This document shows positions 11,810-24,115 of a stretch of DNA of 64,000 nt, one piece after another. Under the pieces are notes generated by a model. That model was not told where the DNA came from and made no database searches. It saw only the letters and a list, made by a program, of their open reading frames with translations. The number at the start of each line of letters is the position of its first letter. The first letter of the stretch is position 1. Origin of the DNA: Mauremys mutica (lineage: Eukaryota; Chordata; Testudines; Geoemydidae); NCBI RefSeq assembly GCF_020497125.1, contig NC_059075.1, forward strand, positions 45,420,003 through 45,484,002. The letters are read 5' to 3'. Position numbers and translations under genes: made by a program.

Positions 11810-13301
11810 GACAACTCACAGTGTGTAAAATTAAGCACGTGTCTGAGTCTCTGGAGATTCAGGAACTAAGTGAATAGAATATTTCCTATTTAGCCAATTT
11901 TTTTATCCTTTTATTAAACTCTTCTATCATTGGGTAGTTTTGTCCAGTCGAGGGGTGTAAAGTAACAGAGACAACATGAACTTGAATATACTATTGGAGG
12001 TACAAATCCTTCACCCTGTTCTGTTTTTATTAGGAAAAGGAACAAATAATTTTCATTTCAATTAAGTTATATTAAAAAGGTAGACTTTTTCCCTCAGATT
12101 TATAACCTACCATAAATTTCAAGTAAACAGCCCTTTTTAATAGTCTTTAGAATGAGGTTTTTTATATATATCTTTGTGGAGTTTCTCTTCAGCAGTAAGA
12201 CTCAGACATGTTTGTTGTTGAAGAGTTTTTGTCACATAAATATTGTACTTTTCAATCATTTCTCAAAGACACAAAGACTACTTATCCCATTAATACAACT
12301 CAGTTAATGCTGATATTGCCATTTGCAAGGAAATGTGTGGTAAATTACCTCAGTCATATTATATACCATACCTGTGATGCAGCTTGCCTTCAAAAACAAA
12401 TTTACAAAATCTCTAGTTCTTGATATGAAATAGAAGGACAATAACCTGCAAAATGGATCTGCTCCTAGTCTTTCTCCCATCAGCAACATCACAGATAACT
12501 GACCGTAACACTTACATCCCTAATATGGCTGCCACAGCCTTTTGCTACCAAACATTTTCTTCTTTATTGCATATCCTTTGGTGGGCTTAACTGATAAACA
12601 ATAAGGGAAAACCTTGAAAGTGGTATTATCTCAAGAGAACTGATTAGAGATCTGAGTTCTGTGGTGTTAACAAGAAGGAAATGCGGAGAATATTTCTAAT
12701 TTTGAAAGTGTTTTGACCTCAATCTGGAGTCAGAGCAGAATATTTCTGATGTTTTCAAATGTTAATGTTCAAACCTGTGGGCAAAAGTAGAGGATGAGCA
12801 CTGTACAGGGAAAGATTCTAAATTAAGATTACAATCTACTAGTGCATTACATGGAGTTTCTAGTGGGTTCCAGCTAAAACTATGAGGGAAATTCTTGCCA
12901 TCAGTGAAACATTGATTACATTCATCTCTAATATTTTGGCAGAAACAAAAGGTGATTTTCAGAGGCAGAAAAATGAAATTTCTTTATGAATTTCACCTGA
13001 TTCTTTTTCTGACCTTAAAGAAGCTAATAACAAAATCTGAAAATGACCCAGGCAAGATTGTGGGATTTATTGTTTTACAGGGATGGAACACTTTCTATAG
13101 TGTGGGCTTCTTCATCCAACATCAAGCATGTATGTGTTCTTTTCAATCTATTGTTTGCTTGAAAAAGGACATTTTGTGTTTCCCTTCTAGTATTCCCTGG
13201 TAAGGTTGGAGATGTTATTTTGTAATTCCTCTGCTGTGTCATAGAACAACTGGTATTGTTCGGCGCTGTTCCTCAAAAAGAGTTGCTACCTTGGAACACT
13301 T
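11810..13301. other. AT-rich intronic stretch without recognised features
   Basis: No exon or recognisable repeat. Open frames at 12208-12423 (+) and 12952-13203 (+) are short and have no family features. Confidence 0.4.
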
Positions 13302-13598
13302 AGGGCTGGTCTACACTGGGAGGGGGATCGATCTAAGATACGCAACTTCAGCTACAAGAATAGCGTAGCTGAAGTCGACATATCTTAGATTGACTTACCT
13401 CCCCTCCTCACGGCACAGGATCGATGGCTACAGCTCCCCCGTCGACTCCGCTTCCGCCTCTCGCTCTGGTGGAGTTCTGGAGTTGACGGGCAGTGCATTC
13501 AGGGATCAATTTATCGTGTCTAGACAAGACACAATAAATCAATTCCCGATAGATTGATTGCTACCCACCGATCCGGCGGGTAGTGAAGACGTACCCTT
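13302..13598. mobile_element. Non-autonomous DNA transposon with TAGGGCTGGTCTACAC-type end
   Basis: It starts AGGGCTGGTCTACACTGGGA and is built of nested hairpins: ATCTAAGATACGCAACTTCAGCTAC pairs with GTAGCTGAAGTCGACATATCTTAGAT, and TTTATCGTGTC pairs with GACACAATAAA. The right end is degraded. About 65 bp further on, GTAGACAGGCCCTT (ending 13664) could be the right end of this or a related element. No target duplication was found. Confidence 0.6.
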
Positions 13599-14216
13599 AA
13601 ACTGTTTTGACTTATGGTTGTGTTATAGCTGAAGTACAAATATCTCTAATGTAGACAGGCCCTTAAAATGGCATTGAAGACTCAAAGACATAAAGTCTGC
13701 CCCTCTGTGCCTTTGTCCTATCTTATGTGATTAGACAAACAAGGAGTTTTACCATTGACTTCAGTTGAATCAGGATTTCATCCTGAGTGTTCAACAGTAG
13801 TACTGGGTGAATTTTTTCAGCTGAAAATTTTTTTTGTGAAAAATTCAGATTCAGATTGACTGAAACATTTCATGAATTCATGTCAATTTCACTGAATTGT
13901 TTCATTTAAAAAAATCTAAAAATGATAAAATAAGATTATGAGAAAAATCAAAACAATGATGATTTTTGTGCTTCTTAATTTCTTTCAGGGTTTTTTTTTT
14001 GTAAGTTAAAGCTCAGCCTCAGAGGGTCAAACAAAACATTTCATTTGATCTAAAACAAAAATGTTCTCGACTTTCCGGTTTGTTGGAAATTTTGAAATGT
14101 TTTCCTGTTGAGTCAACCCAAAATGATTTGTGGGGGAGGGGAATGGATGGGTTACCAACAAACCAAAAAAAATCATTTATTCACACAGCTCTCTGTTCAA
14201 CTATTAGTCTACTAAC

Positions 14217-14284
14217 CTGTCTCCATTAGGGATTTTTACACTGGACATACACTGGTGCAAAAAAAAAAACCCTAATGTAGACAG
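14217..14284. mobile_element. Very short palindromic DNA-transposon remnant
   Basis: The ends CTGTCTCCATTAGGGATTTT and AAACCCTAATGTAGACAG are inverted copies about 20 bp long enclosing about 30 bp. They look like the termini of a larger GTCTACATTAGGG-type element with an internal deletion. Confidence 0.5.
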
Positions 14285-14855
14285 ATCATAAGAAGTAACA
14301 GTTTAAGTGCCCCAAAGAAGAAGCTATTTCAGAGGGATGACAATGAATACTATCAGTTGTTCTATGGGCACTGACGTATGGAAGAGGATATGGAGGGAGC
14401 AAATTTATAGAGTACGAAAAAGTAACTGAAACAGCAGCATGTACAAAAAATAAATGTACTGCCCTGTGGCAGAGGCTCTTTATAGTAGTTAATGAACTGC
14501 CTAAACTGTAAAGTAATTACTCAGTTTTTCCAGGGGCGTGGAGGGAGGCAGGAGGTCACATGGTGACAGACATCTATCCATGAGTACCAGCTTAAAGGGG
14601 GAAGAGACTGAGAGAAGAAGGTGTAGAAAAGACAGTTTGATAGACACAGTCAGCGATTTTGGCTTAAAATAAACAGATGTTAACAAATAACCCAGAAAAA
14701 AAATGTATGAAATAGGAGCTGCTCTGCCAGTCCCAAGTCTGGAGGCAACTGCCCAAAGAGGAATTATGAGAGTGCTCGCTCAGCATGAGGGACAGAAATC
14801 ATAAAGAGGAGACAGGGAAAGATTAATTCCAGAGTAAAATATTTGAGTTCATCCA

Positions 14856-14991
14856 GGGAGAAATTCACTTCTGTGAAGTAGGCCAACGAAAAGCTAAGGC
14901 ACCACTGTGGGACCTATTCTGAAGACTTTAGTGGGACTCAAATGGTGCTTGGGCCTTATGCCGGCTGTCTGCACAGGAGCAAATTTCACCC
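14856..14991. mobile_element. MITE-like element with about 24-bp inverted ends, copy 2
   Basis: It starts GGGAGAAATTCACTTCTGTG and ends GTCTGCACAGGAGCAAATTT plus CACCC. The ends mirror each other and match the element at 345-469. The middle holds a degenerate GGTGC-rich stretch also seen in copy 1. Confidence 0.5.
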
Positions 14992-15070
14992 ATGATAAGA
15001 CAGTGGCTCAGCCAAGTTTAGTTGCACTGATCTGAACTCCCCAGTTGTTTTGTTCTAATCGTTAAACCAT

Positions 15071-18000
15071 GTGATCTCCTGGCCTTATATTCTTGCCATA
15101 TAAGGCTATTCTGACTGAATAATCACTGAGCTGAGATTTTAGAGAAAATGGTATCCTGCCATATATAATTGAAATATATGTTGAAATATGTGGTCACAAA
15201 ATCTTGACCAGATGCCGTAGTATGCAGCTGATTTTTTTTCTGGCTAATAAATACTATGTTGACAGTACTTCCCATCTTGCCTATCTCATAAAAAAAGAAG
15301 CTGTGTACATAAATAAAGTATAAATTACCAGTTTGTATAGTCTTTAAGGATTTTCCTTGGTTTCAATACAGGTTTGGTTTGTGGATTGGTAGGATCAAAC
15401 AGCAAAAGACTAAGGGCTAGAATTCTCTGCTTGTATAAATTGGTGCTGTTCAATTGAGAATTTGGCCCTGAGTGTGTATTTTTAAAAATGGCAGAGATCA
15501 CCCCCAAAAAATGGTTTTGGGGTGCAGGTGAAACTATGCTTAGCTCATTGTACATTTCTTTGTAAGTCTAAAAAATTAAAATACCATAAAGTTAAAAGAT
15601 ATGTTGTGGCCTGGTTTTATTTTTTGTTTAAATGTCATTTTAATTGTTTCATATGCTAAATTTCATTATGTTTTGTTTCCAAAATAATAGTAAATACTGC
15701 CAGATTTTTTTTTATTAGGTAATGTTTTTACTTCCATTAACCAATAAGTAATTAAAAACTCATGCAAATGAATGTTTGTAACTGGCTGACATTTAAAGGC
15801 ATGTACTATATTTTTCTATCGTCTCCTAAAGTGTATAAAGTCCAAAGTTTTCTAATTAAGGCACATGAGATTTTTTTTCTGAAATAAGAATTAATTGGAA
15901 CTTCAAACAGTGGGTGTTGTGCAAGGCATTAGCTTGATTTATGCAATGCGAGCTACCCATTCAAAAAAATCCCATATCTTGGCTAGCCAGTTCTTCTCAT
16001 TGTATTCATAGAACCTCTTTTATTGCATCTAGCACTGATCTGACATTGCCAGTTTTGGGTGCAGTTTCTTCAGCTGCTCAATCTGCACGCCTTTTACCAA
16101 TCCCCCTTATTTTTAATGACTTTTTAAAAAGTAAATGTGACAAGCTTCAGTAGCCAAAGCCTGTGAGTCATTCTACCTGTCTTTTTCTCTTCTGTATTCC
16201 AGCCACTGTCCTTATCAGTGCTTATTACTGCTTTTCAGTTTTGCTCATATTAAGGAAGGCATTTCTTTCCAGTACTCTTTGACAATGTAACCACACATAA
16301 GGTAGGTAAACATAGTGGATAAACCAAATGTGGAACAGGGAATAACAGGGTAAACAAAATGTTGTTACTAAGGGCCTGCTTCTACAAATGTTTTCTTCTG
16401 GCCACAATGCTTGCATCCTCAGTACTTATTTAAGCCAATGGGACTGCACAAGTAATTATCACCGTGAGCTAGAATGGCACAGCCCTTACTTGCCTGTGCA
16501 GAGGATTAAGGGAGAGTAAGCTCCTCCTACTGCCCTGCTCGCTTGGCTGTGCTCAGATTGTGACACCGGAGATGGGAAGGAGAGCAGGGGCTCCTCACCC
16601 AGCACTCCCCACATCCCTAACACCACCAACCACCTCACCAATTGCTGGCCAAAGTAGCTGCCTGTGCCCATAGGGGCAAGTAAGCTGTACCATGTAAAAG
16701 AGATTAAATAACTTTGCCCTGGGAAGGGAGTAAGTGTGTGATCTGCTCCTGAGGCAATGTGCAGCTGCATACCATCTCTTACTCAGGACAGATTCAAAGG
16801 TTACAATCTTCCCTGTGCCAAGAGTTTGTGTTTTCAGGGTCAGTCCTTAAAATGCTGCTTAATCTTCTGAATATGTGTTTACATCTTTATTTACTGCTAT
16901 GCCTGTTTAATGAAAAGTTACCCCTACTATGCCACTGCTGTATCATAATAGAAATGTCATGGTTGCACAGAACATTACCTCATTGTAAACATTCTCCATG
17001 GTCTCTTTAACCATTCACTTTTCATCATTCCATCCTTTTTCTCAAATAGAAGGAAGAGTCAGAGCAGCAGAAAAAGCATTTCAAATTTAGTCATTTCCAG
17101 AACATTGTCACATTCAAAGGCCTTCAAGACTCTTTCCATCCACAAAATAGTCTGACAACTACAAAAGTGGAAATAAAAAAATCTATGAGAGGCCCTCTAG
17201 GTGGAAATAAATTGTCCCCATGGAGAATTAAAATCTTCAAAGTAGGATCCATCCCTTGAACTTTTTTTTCTTGTCTTACAAGAAAACGGGAGCCACAAAA
17301 CATAAAATTTAATTGAGATTTACTAAAGTAGGGCTCCGTCTGACAGAGCATTAAAGGTCACATAGCTTTCTATTAAAGAGAAGCTGGAGTATTAACATCA
17401 GAGCTTTTGCTAACTTCTGCTGGAATCTTCCAATTGCTGCCTATTGCCACAGCTTCTTGAATCCTATCATGCCGTGAACAACTTTCTGTTTAGCTACTCT
17501 AATTAATAGTTGTACATTTGGATTTTTCAGTTCGGGTTAGTTTCAGAGTTGGTGTGTATATTGACAGTTCTTTGACAGCAGAAGTAAAACGACCATGAGT
17601 ATATCTGTTTATTGAGGACTGACAGGTTTATAGCCAACATAAAAATAATCTGATGTTTAATGGGGCAAATGTTTGGACAGCAGATTAACTGAAACTGCTG
17701 AGCAGAAAAAAAAATTCATTCTTTTCAGACTCCAGATAGGAGGTTAGATCAAATTATATGAACATTTTTGGTCACTGTCTTCCTCACCAGTGCATCCATC
17801 TATGTTATTGATAGTGATTTTTATTTGAATATGAAATTAAGAATAAACCAACAATCTATTAGAATATATATGTTACATTTATTTTAAACACGTGGGATTA
17901 TGTTTTATATTAAACATTGTAAATTATATTCATCTGCGCTGTCCTAATTTTGAGTTAAAAGCATTACAATTATAGATGCTATTGTTCAAGGTCTGTGAGC

Positions 18001-18632
18001 AACAACATTATAATAAACCTGGATTTTCATGGGCTTGTAACTTTATCAGTAAATATTGTTCTGGGCTATAATTGGCCAGCTCTCAGTTGAGGAATCTGTT
18101 ACTTTGGTGGGTTGCTTTGTCTAAAGAGAGCAAAGTAGAATTTTATGAGTTCCCAATTTAAATGTAAAAAATTAAAATTTGACATACAGTTTAGTCTTTT
18201 CTTGAATCTGGATGCTCTCTTAGTCTATTTAAGACTTTATTACCTGGTGGAGACATTAGCTGTTGAATCTATTTGGTTAAGGAATACTTTCTGAATCTGG
18301 TTTTAGTTTCATTAAGCTTTGAGCCATATTTATTGCTGGTCCGCCCCACTGACTTCAGTAGAGTTACACTAGGGCTAAGATTAGAGTTGTTTTTTTTAAT
18401 GACTTGGGGGAGAGTGAATAGAAATAAAGTTTGCTTAGGGTTCAGTTGTCTTTTTACCAAAACGAATGATAACTTAGATGTGTTACTCTTGTAAAAAATG
18501 ATAGCTTCTTGCAAAGTTGACTTATTGCATATTTGTATGTTTGGTAGCTCATTTTAGAAGTGTATTTATATACAGTGTGTTGAGTGAGACAGTTTTTGCT
18601 TACATTATACACAGAGGAACATGAATGCAACT
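15071..18632. other. Intronic stretch without a confident repeat or gene
   Basis: 3.5 kb with no recognisable exon. Just upstream (14999-15070) is a possible MIR tail. Around 16370-16450 GGGCCTGCTTCTACAAATG and a CAATGGGACTGCAC block suggest a worn MITE. The rest is AT-rich and appears unique. Confidence 0.4.
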
Positions 18633-18835
18633 GGCCTGGTCTACAGTACAAACTTTTGCTGGCATAGTTATGTTGGTCAGGGTTGCGAAGAGGTGTGATC
18701 TCTAACTGACATAGCTATACTGGCAAAAGCCTGCCATGTAGATGACAGCTATGCTGGCTGGTATAAGATGGGTCCATACTTGGAGTGATTTGCCAGTTTG
18801 CCTGTATTGGTAAAGCACTTCAAGTGTAGACCTGG
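18633..18835. mobile_element. Non-autonomous DNA transposon, GGCCTGGTCTACA family
   Basis: Its left end GGCCTGGTCTACAGTACAAA mirrors the right end AAGTGTAGACCTGG. The interior (CTGGCATAGTTATGTTGGTC ... GACATAGCTATACTGGC) contains a further inverted pair. It is 203 bp, non-coding, with no clear target duplication. Confidence 0.6.
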
Positions 18836-19809
18836 AAACACAATTCTGATTTTATTTTCAGGATTAACAACTTCAAGGGAAAAAATTGTATATCGAGCAC
18901 TACAGCTGAGATGAATTACGAACTGTGCTGACTCATTATAATTGCCTTTAATGATATTACATTCCTATTATATAACCCTGATAATTTTCCTATATTGTAA
19001 GATGTTAAAATAAAAAACTAAAAAAATTAAATACATTTTAAAAGAAAGTAGTTACGGAGCTTTTGTGGGAACTATTTTTTCATAACGTTTTATTGCACAG
19101 TGATATACCATCTTGTCTTATGCTTTCTTATAGACTTCCATTGAGATCTCAATAAAACAAAATGATTTGAAACAGTGCACTGCCATAAAAAATGAAGACA
19201 TAAGTACTAATTTTCCTTGCTTTCGGGTGCTTAGGTTAGATGCTAAACTCTTTACATTACTTTTAAGTTAAGCCAAAAACTACATCCTTTAAAGTGGTGT
19301 TAGAGAACAAGGACATTTTGGTATTACATATTTATTTACCAGCAATGCCTTCCAGACCAAATTTTCACAGTCTGCAAGCCAAAACAAGCCTCTTCTAAAC
19401 TCTTTTTTTTTTGAGGGGGGAGGGGTCACTTTTTAAGTGTGCCACTGCCAAGCCTGTTTATCTGAAAATCAAGGTGTGTATTTTCTGCATTATACATGCT
19501 CCATGGACATCAACAGCAATAGAAACTCTGGAGCCAGAATTTATCTGGCATTTTTTTTTATGATACCTTCAGGCAGAAAACAATCCAGCTTGATCTTCTA
19601 GAGCTACTTACGACATTTTGGGTCTGCACAGTGCTGGCAGTGTTAGTAAACTAAGCATATATGTCTCAGAAGATGCTCAAGGCGGTTCTGCTCAGAATTG
19701 CCTTCATGTCTGCAGAATCTGGTAGCCTTAGAACAATTTCTGCCTTGTTCTTGAGTCCATCAAGCCAGCCTGCTGCATATGGCAATTTGCATATGACCAT
19801 CAACAGCCC

Positions 19810-20210
19810 CAGGCAGTGGCGGAGGTAGGACATAGAACTGCACAAATCTTGGCAGTTCTGGCTGGGGTAGGTAAGTGGGTGGTGAATGCTGGAGGGTGTC
19901 TGGAGGTTCTGGGTAGGTGGGTGGGTGGTGGAGGATGGCTGGAACTGCTGGAGAGAATCTGGGTTCTCGGACTAGATGGATGGTAGAAGTTGTGAGATAG
20001 CTGGGTGGGAAGTTGGGGGTGTCTGTCTGAGGAGAAACTGAAAGCTGTGTGTGGGAACTGGTTAGGACATCTGCAGGGTAAGGTGGGGGTTGGGCGGGCT
20101 GTGTGTGGAGTAATCTGAGTGTGGGTATAAAATGGAGGGTTGGGATTGTTTGGGGAGCTGGGTTTAAACTGACAACTGGCTGTGGGGTAAACTGAGCTTG
20201 TGTGTCCGGA
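19810..20210. repeat. Strongly G-rich, C-poor stretch built from TGGGT/GGTGG motifs
   Basis: For about 400 bp the + strand is rich in GGGTGG, TGGGTAGGTGGG and GTGTGTGGG motifs and contains few C residues. It resembles a decayed minisatellite. A minus-strand open frame of 175 codons (19760-20287) is a by-product: Pro/Thr/Ser-rich, low complexity, no domain. Confidence 0.5.
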
Positions 20211-20983
20211 AGATAGGGGTGGTGATAGGAAATAGATGTGTGGCCCTCCCCATTGGCTGTGGCTGTTCCTTTCATCTTATTCCTCACTGTGATCCAGTAG
20301 GGGAGCAGAGAGAGGGGAAAGACAGAGTGATTGCCAGCCTGCTGGCAGCAGCCAGCTGGAATTGCTGCCCATTTCTGCAGCCCAGCTAGATGTGTGACAT
20401 CTCAGCTGGGCTGTGGGAATTCATGACACAGCTGCCAAATGAGTGAGTGTCACACCAGATGCATGACACTTGGCTGCCCTATGCATGAAGCCCTAAATGG
20501 AGTTGCCGGTCAGGAGGAGGTGACATAGCAAAACCATGCCCCAAATCCCCTTCCCTCAATGGCTATTGCAGAGTGGAGATTTATTTCCACTGAACAGGGT
20601 CAGGAGTTTCTCTGGAATCCAGAGACCAGACCAAGATCCATCCTTCCCCACTCCCTGCGGGTACACTTCACACCTAGCAACTTGTGCTACTTGTTTAACC
20701 CCAGCTGGTGGGAGAGGGACAGACCCAGAACTGAGATGTGTGGTGCTGAGGAGGCCTGTAACCTGGCCTCCTCACCCCCCAAACTGCTCATTGGATCCTC
20801 TCCGTATAGCTAATTTTCCCTCTTTGCCCTTGCACATTTGTTAACCTTCCTCTGTGTGTATTGCCCACTGTATAGCCTGCAGATATATCCTTATTCAGTT
20901 GTGTCTACTGCAGAAATGACAGACTTCATTGAAAGAAGTGTGATTTGAAATATTGGAAATGGCAAAATGTGTAAAATATTATC

Positions 20984-21058
20984 ACCTGAAAATCTCCAGG
21001 TGTTTTGCAAACAACTAATTAAACCTCAGAACACCCCTGTGAGGTAAATAAATATAAC
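20984..21058 (+). repeat. MIR SINE fragment
   Basis: AGGTGTTTTGCAAACAACTAATTAA followed by CCTCAGAACACCCCTGTGAGGTA is the MIR 5' half (the AAACATTAATTAATCCTCACAACACCC motif of the family). Confidence 0.65.
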
Positions 21059-22543
21059 AGGAAGTGTAAAGTGCAGAATGTCAGCTTTAACTATGAACCT
21101 TGTGGTTTTAACTTTGACTCTTAGGGCTAAGTTTTCAAAACCTTGTGCTTGCTTTGCATGTCTTTAAAGAAGTAGTGCACAGGATTAGATGGGCGTTTGC
21201 ATATTTTCAGTGAGCATGAATTTATTGACAGGAAATGTATGCTTGCAAAATATAGGTAGGGACATAGAGAGTTATTTTAGTGCATAATGAAAATGTTCAG
21301 CTGTGTTTAAACTAACCACTTGGAAATGAAGATCTCTATTTGTTTCTCCAGTTCTCCTTTCAACATTAAGACCCCCATATTACAATTGGATTTCAGTAGG
21401 GCGCCACATGGAATGAAGGCATCCATCCATGTGGATCCCATCTCAGGACTGGGGCCTGTATCCTGTGCTCTCACAATGAAAGGAAAATAGATGCCATAGC
21501 AGGGATTTTAACTTTTTGTGTCATTTTATGGACAAAATTGCAGTCTTCCTGATGGAAGATTAACAACAATTGTTGTTCTTTTAAAAATAGCTCACAATGT
21601 TTCTGCATATGTTTGCAGTGTGATTTAATTTTTCTCAGTACACTCCCCAATGTCCTTGCACTCACTATATCTGCATCCCTGCTTTAAATAGACTCCTGTG
21701 CAATATGGTATACAGATAAAATTCCTGTTTTCCATTTTGGCTGGTTGTTTATCTCTCTTTTAGAATTGTGTGTTCCCCATGTCATTTACATTTTCTGCTT
21801 GAATGAATGTCAAACTCTTAGATTAGAACCACTCTATAGCATTGCATAGAGTCTATGAGGGTATTAAAATTAGGTTTAACTTTTGGGGGAAGGAGGTGGA
21901 AAGATTCTGTTATTTTTAAATTTTTCTTTATGTATTTTGAGACTGCTATTTATATTTTGCTTGAAAAAATTAGAGCAAATATAGCTAGCATGAGGAACAA
22001 ATTCTTAGATTATGTGTAGGCTTGGAAAGATTCGGTTTTTTTGGTAGTTGGTAAATGTCAATTTCACTGTACACACACGAAAAAATATTTCCATCAACAA
22101 TAACAGAAATTTACAGAAAAGCAAAGTAAGAAAAATGCTGCTTGAGAACTTATTAGACTTTGATTTAACAATATTAATTTTTTCTATTTTGTCCTATGAG
22201 ATTGAAAATTTGTGTTTTAACAGTCATAAAACTTTAATTTTTTAAACGTCAGCATTTTCTGTCATTAAATAATTGTCTGACCTTCCCATAATTTCACACA
22301 ACTGTGAAAATCAAAATTGATAAAAATAGAAAATTCTTTAAAATAAACATTAATATAGTCTGTTGAAATTATACATTCTGCCAAGCTAGTTATATAGGTG
22401 AACTACATCATGCTTTCTTATGAAAATGTATACTCACATTTTATGTAGAAATTTTGTCTCTTATTTCCACACACAGATATTACAAACCTAAAAAAAATCT
22501 TGACTTACTTTTCTGTTGTTTGAAAATAAAAAAGTATGTTCCA

Positions 22544-22545
<2 letters not shown>
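21059..22545. other. AT-rich intronic stretch without recognised features
   Basis: No exon or known repeat was identified in about 1.5 kb. Confidence 0.4.

Positions 22546-22574
<29 letters not shown>
22546..22574. repeat. (GT)n microsatellite
   Basis: Fourteen uninterrupted GT units, immediately upstream of a CR1 tail. Confidence 0.97.
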
Positions 22575-22575
<1 letters not shown>

Positions 22576-22585
22576 ATGTTAGTTA

Positions 22586-22650
22586 TACAGGAGGTCAAAC
22601 TGAATGATCACAGTGATCCCATCTGACTTTATAATCCATAAATCTATAAA
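22586..22650 (+). mobile_element. CR1 LINE 3' terminal fragment (sense)
   Basis: CAGGAGGTCAAACTGAATGATCAC and GATCCCATCTGACTTTATAATCCATAAATCTATAA correspond to the last 65 bp of CR1, ending in its short terminal repeats. Confidence 0.7.
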
Positions 22651-22775
22651 ATATTCATGCAAGGTAGTGTCGGTCTGTTACTGAAAAAAGGAAAGAAAAG
22701 AAAAAAGAATTTATAATCAAGAGAAGCTCAGCTAACAAACCCAGAATAGTTGGTTGTCTCTGCTAAAATGATCAG

Positions 22776-23122
22776 CAGTGAAACAATAATAATGATACCT
22801 ACCTCTTCTATAGTTCTTTTAATCTGTAGACCTCAGAACGCTTTGCTACAGGAGTAGGGTGACCAGATAGCAATTGTGAAAAAACGGGATAGGGGGTTGA
22901 GGGGTAATAGGTGCCTATATAAGAAAAAGTCCCAAAAAACAAGACTGTCCCTTTAAAAATGGGACATCTGGTCACCCTATACAGGAGTATAATTATCCCC
23001 ATTTTACAGATGAAGGAACAGAGATATAAAGAAGTGAAGTGACACAGAAGGCCAGTAACAGAGCTAAGAATAAAATCTGAATATTCTGAGTTCCTGTCTA
23101 GATCCAGTGGACCACATTGCCT
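22776..23122 (+). repeat. MIR SINE split by a hAT insertion
   Basis: The 5' half (ATAGTTCTTTTAATCTGTAG, ACCTCAGAACGCTTTG) ends at the insertion. The 3' half resumes with TATAATTATCCCCATTTTAC, AGATGAAGGAACAGAG and a worn core and tail to about 23122. Removing 22855-22987 restores a continuous MIR. Confidence 0.75.
22855..22979. mobile_element. Non-autonomous hAT element, TAGGGTGACC family
   Basis: The termini TAGGGTGACCAGATAG and CATCTGGTCACCCTA are inverted, flanked by a perfect 8-bp duplication TACAGGAG at 22847-22854 and 22980-22987. It is 125 bp, inserted inside a MIR. Confidence 0.93.
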
Positions 23123-23657
23123 TCAGATAATAATGGCATTATTATCAGGAGGTTTCGTCATTAGGTGTAGAGTACTTATCTTTTATTGCTGCCCACAGCT
23201 TGCCTGATACCACCTTCAAATATTAACACTCGAACACATGGGAAATATTCTGCTCTTACTCTGGATTGAGGGCTAATTTTATTCTCAGTTTTGTACAACC
23301 TTACTAAATACAATGAGGTTTCACAGATGTAATTGAGGGCAGAATTTGATTCACAGAATTTTTTTTATGGATGGAATATGCAAACCAAACAGAACACAGG
23401 TTAACTTTCGGATTCTAGGTTGGCTTTGAAGGGTGGTATTTAGGGAAAACATTTTACTGGCAAAATGAGTAAATTTGATCTGGAAGTCATAGAGGCACAA
23501 TAAACAAGGACACCATTTTTAGAGACTAGCTTTGGAGAATCAAACATTTGAAAGACAAAATACATCTGTGCTCCTTTCAATATGCTAATTTGTTTTTGCA
23601 CTGGAACAGAATGCAGTGAAATTATATATATCTATGTATATTTATTAGGACCATACG

Positions 23658-23871
23658 GGCCAGATCCTCAGCTGGTGTAAAATGGTGTAACTACATTGCA
23701 TTCACTGGAGATATGCCACGTTAGTGTAAATCAGTTTCACAACAACGTCTCTGGAGATATGCCAGGTTAGTGTAAGTCGGTGTAATGACAGCTCACTGAA
23801 GGCATGTGAGTTCAGTGTAAATTAAGTCACTGGAGATATGCCTGTTTACACCAGCTATCTGGCTCATATTT
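23658..23871. mobile_element. Palindromic MITE (GGCCAGATCCTCAGC family) with internal tandem units
   Basis: The left end GGCCAGATCCTCAGCTGGTG and the right end TTTACACCAGCTATCTGGCTC are inverted. Between them the unit CTGGAGATATGCCA followed by GTTAGTGTAA occurs at 23708 and 23752, with further degraded units at about 23797 and 23832. Compare the simple 86-bp relative at 49321-49406. Confidence 0.65.
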
Positions 23872-24002
23872 TGTTTAGTTTCATACATTTTTAAAATCAG
23901 ATCTTTTAAAATCTGTTAAATATTGCTGATGTGCTGACTATTTCTATGCAAGTGCATCAGTAGAACATATATCAGACCTACATTTATTAGTATTGCCTTG
24001 TG

Positions 24003-24115
24003 ATAACCCCTAGAAGCCCCAATTAGAGATCAGCCCCGTTGTGTAAAACACATAATAAAAAGATGGTGCCTGCCTTAAATAGCTTACAAGGTCGTTTTAC
24101 CCATCTACTGTATTC
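24003..24115 (+). repeat. Ancient amniote interspersed repeat (MIR-like, unclassified)
   Basis: GAAGCCCCAATTAGAGATCA, then ACACATAATAAAAAGATGGT, GCCTGCCTTAAATAGCTTAC is the widely shared CCCTGCC-AAGAGCTTACAATC type of old repeat. A related worn block lies near 33030-33070. I cannot name the subfamily. Confidence 0.4.

Noticed and set aside
13800..14190. AT-rich region resembling the AGCTGGTCAAAAAAT elements
   Set aside because: GTGAATTTTTT and ATTCACACAGCTCT could be ends, but pairing is weak and no duplication is visible, so boundaries cannot be supported.
19760..20287. 175-codon minus-strand frame rich in Pro, Thr and Ser
   Set aside because: It is the complement of a G-rich low-complexity tract; composition alone explains the length and no domain is present.
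23700..23871. Spaced repeats that could suggest a CRISPR-like array
   Set aside because: Units are diverged, spacers are not uniform, the genome is vertebrate, and the units sit inside a transposon hairpin.
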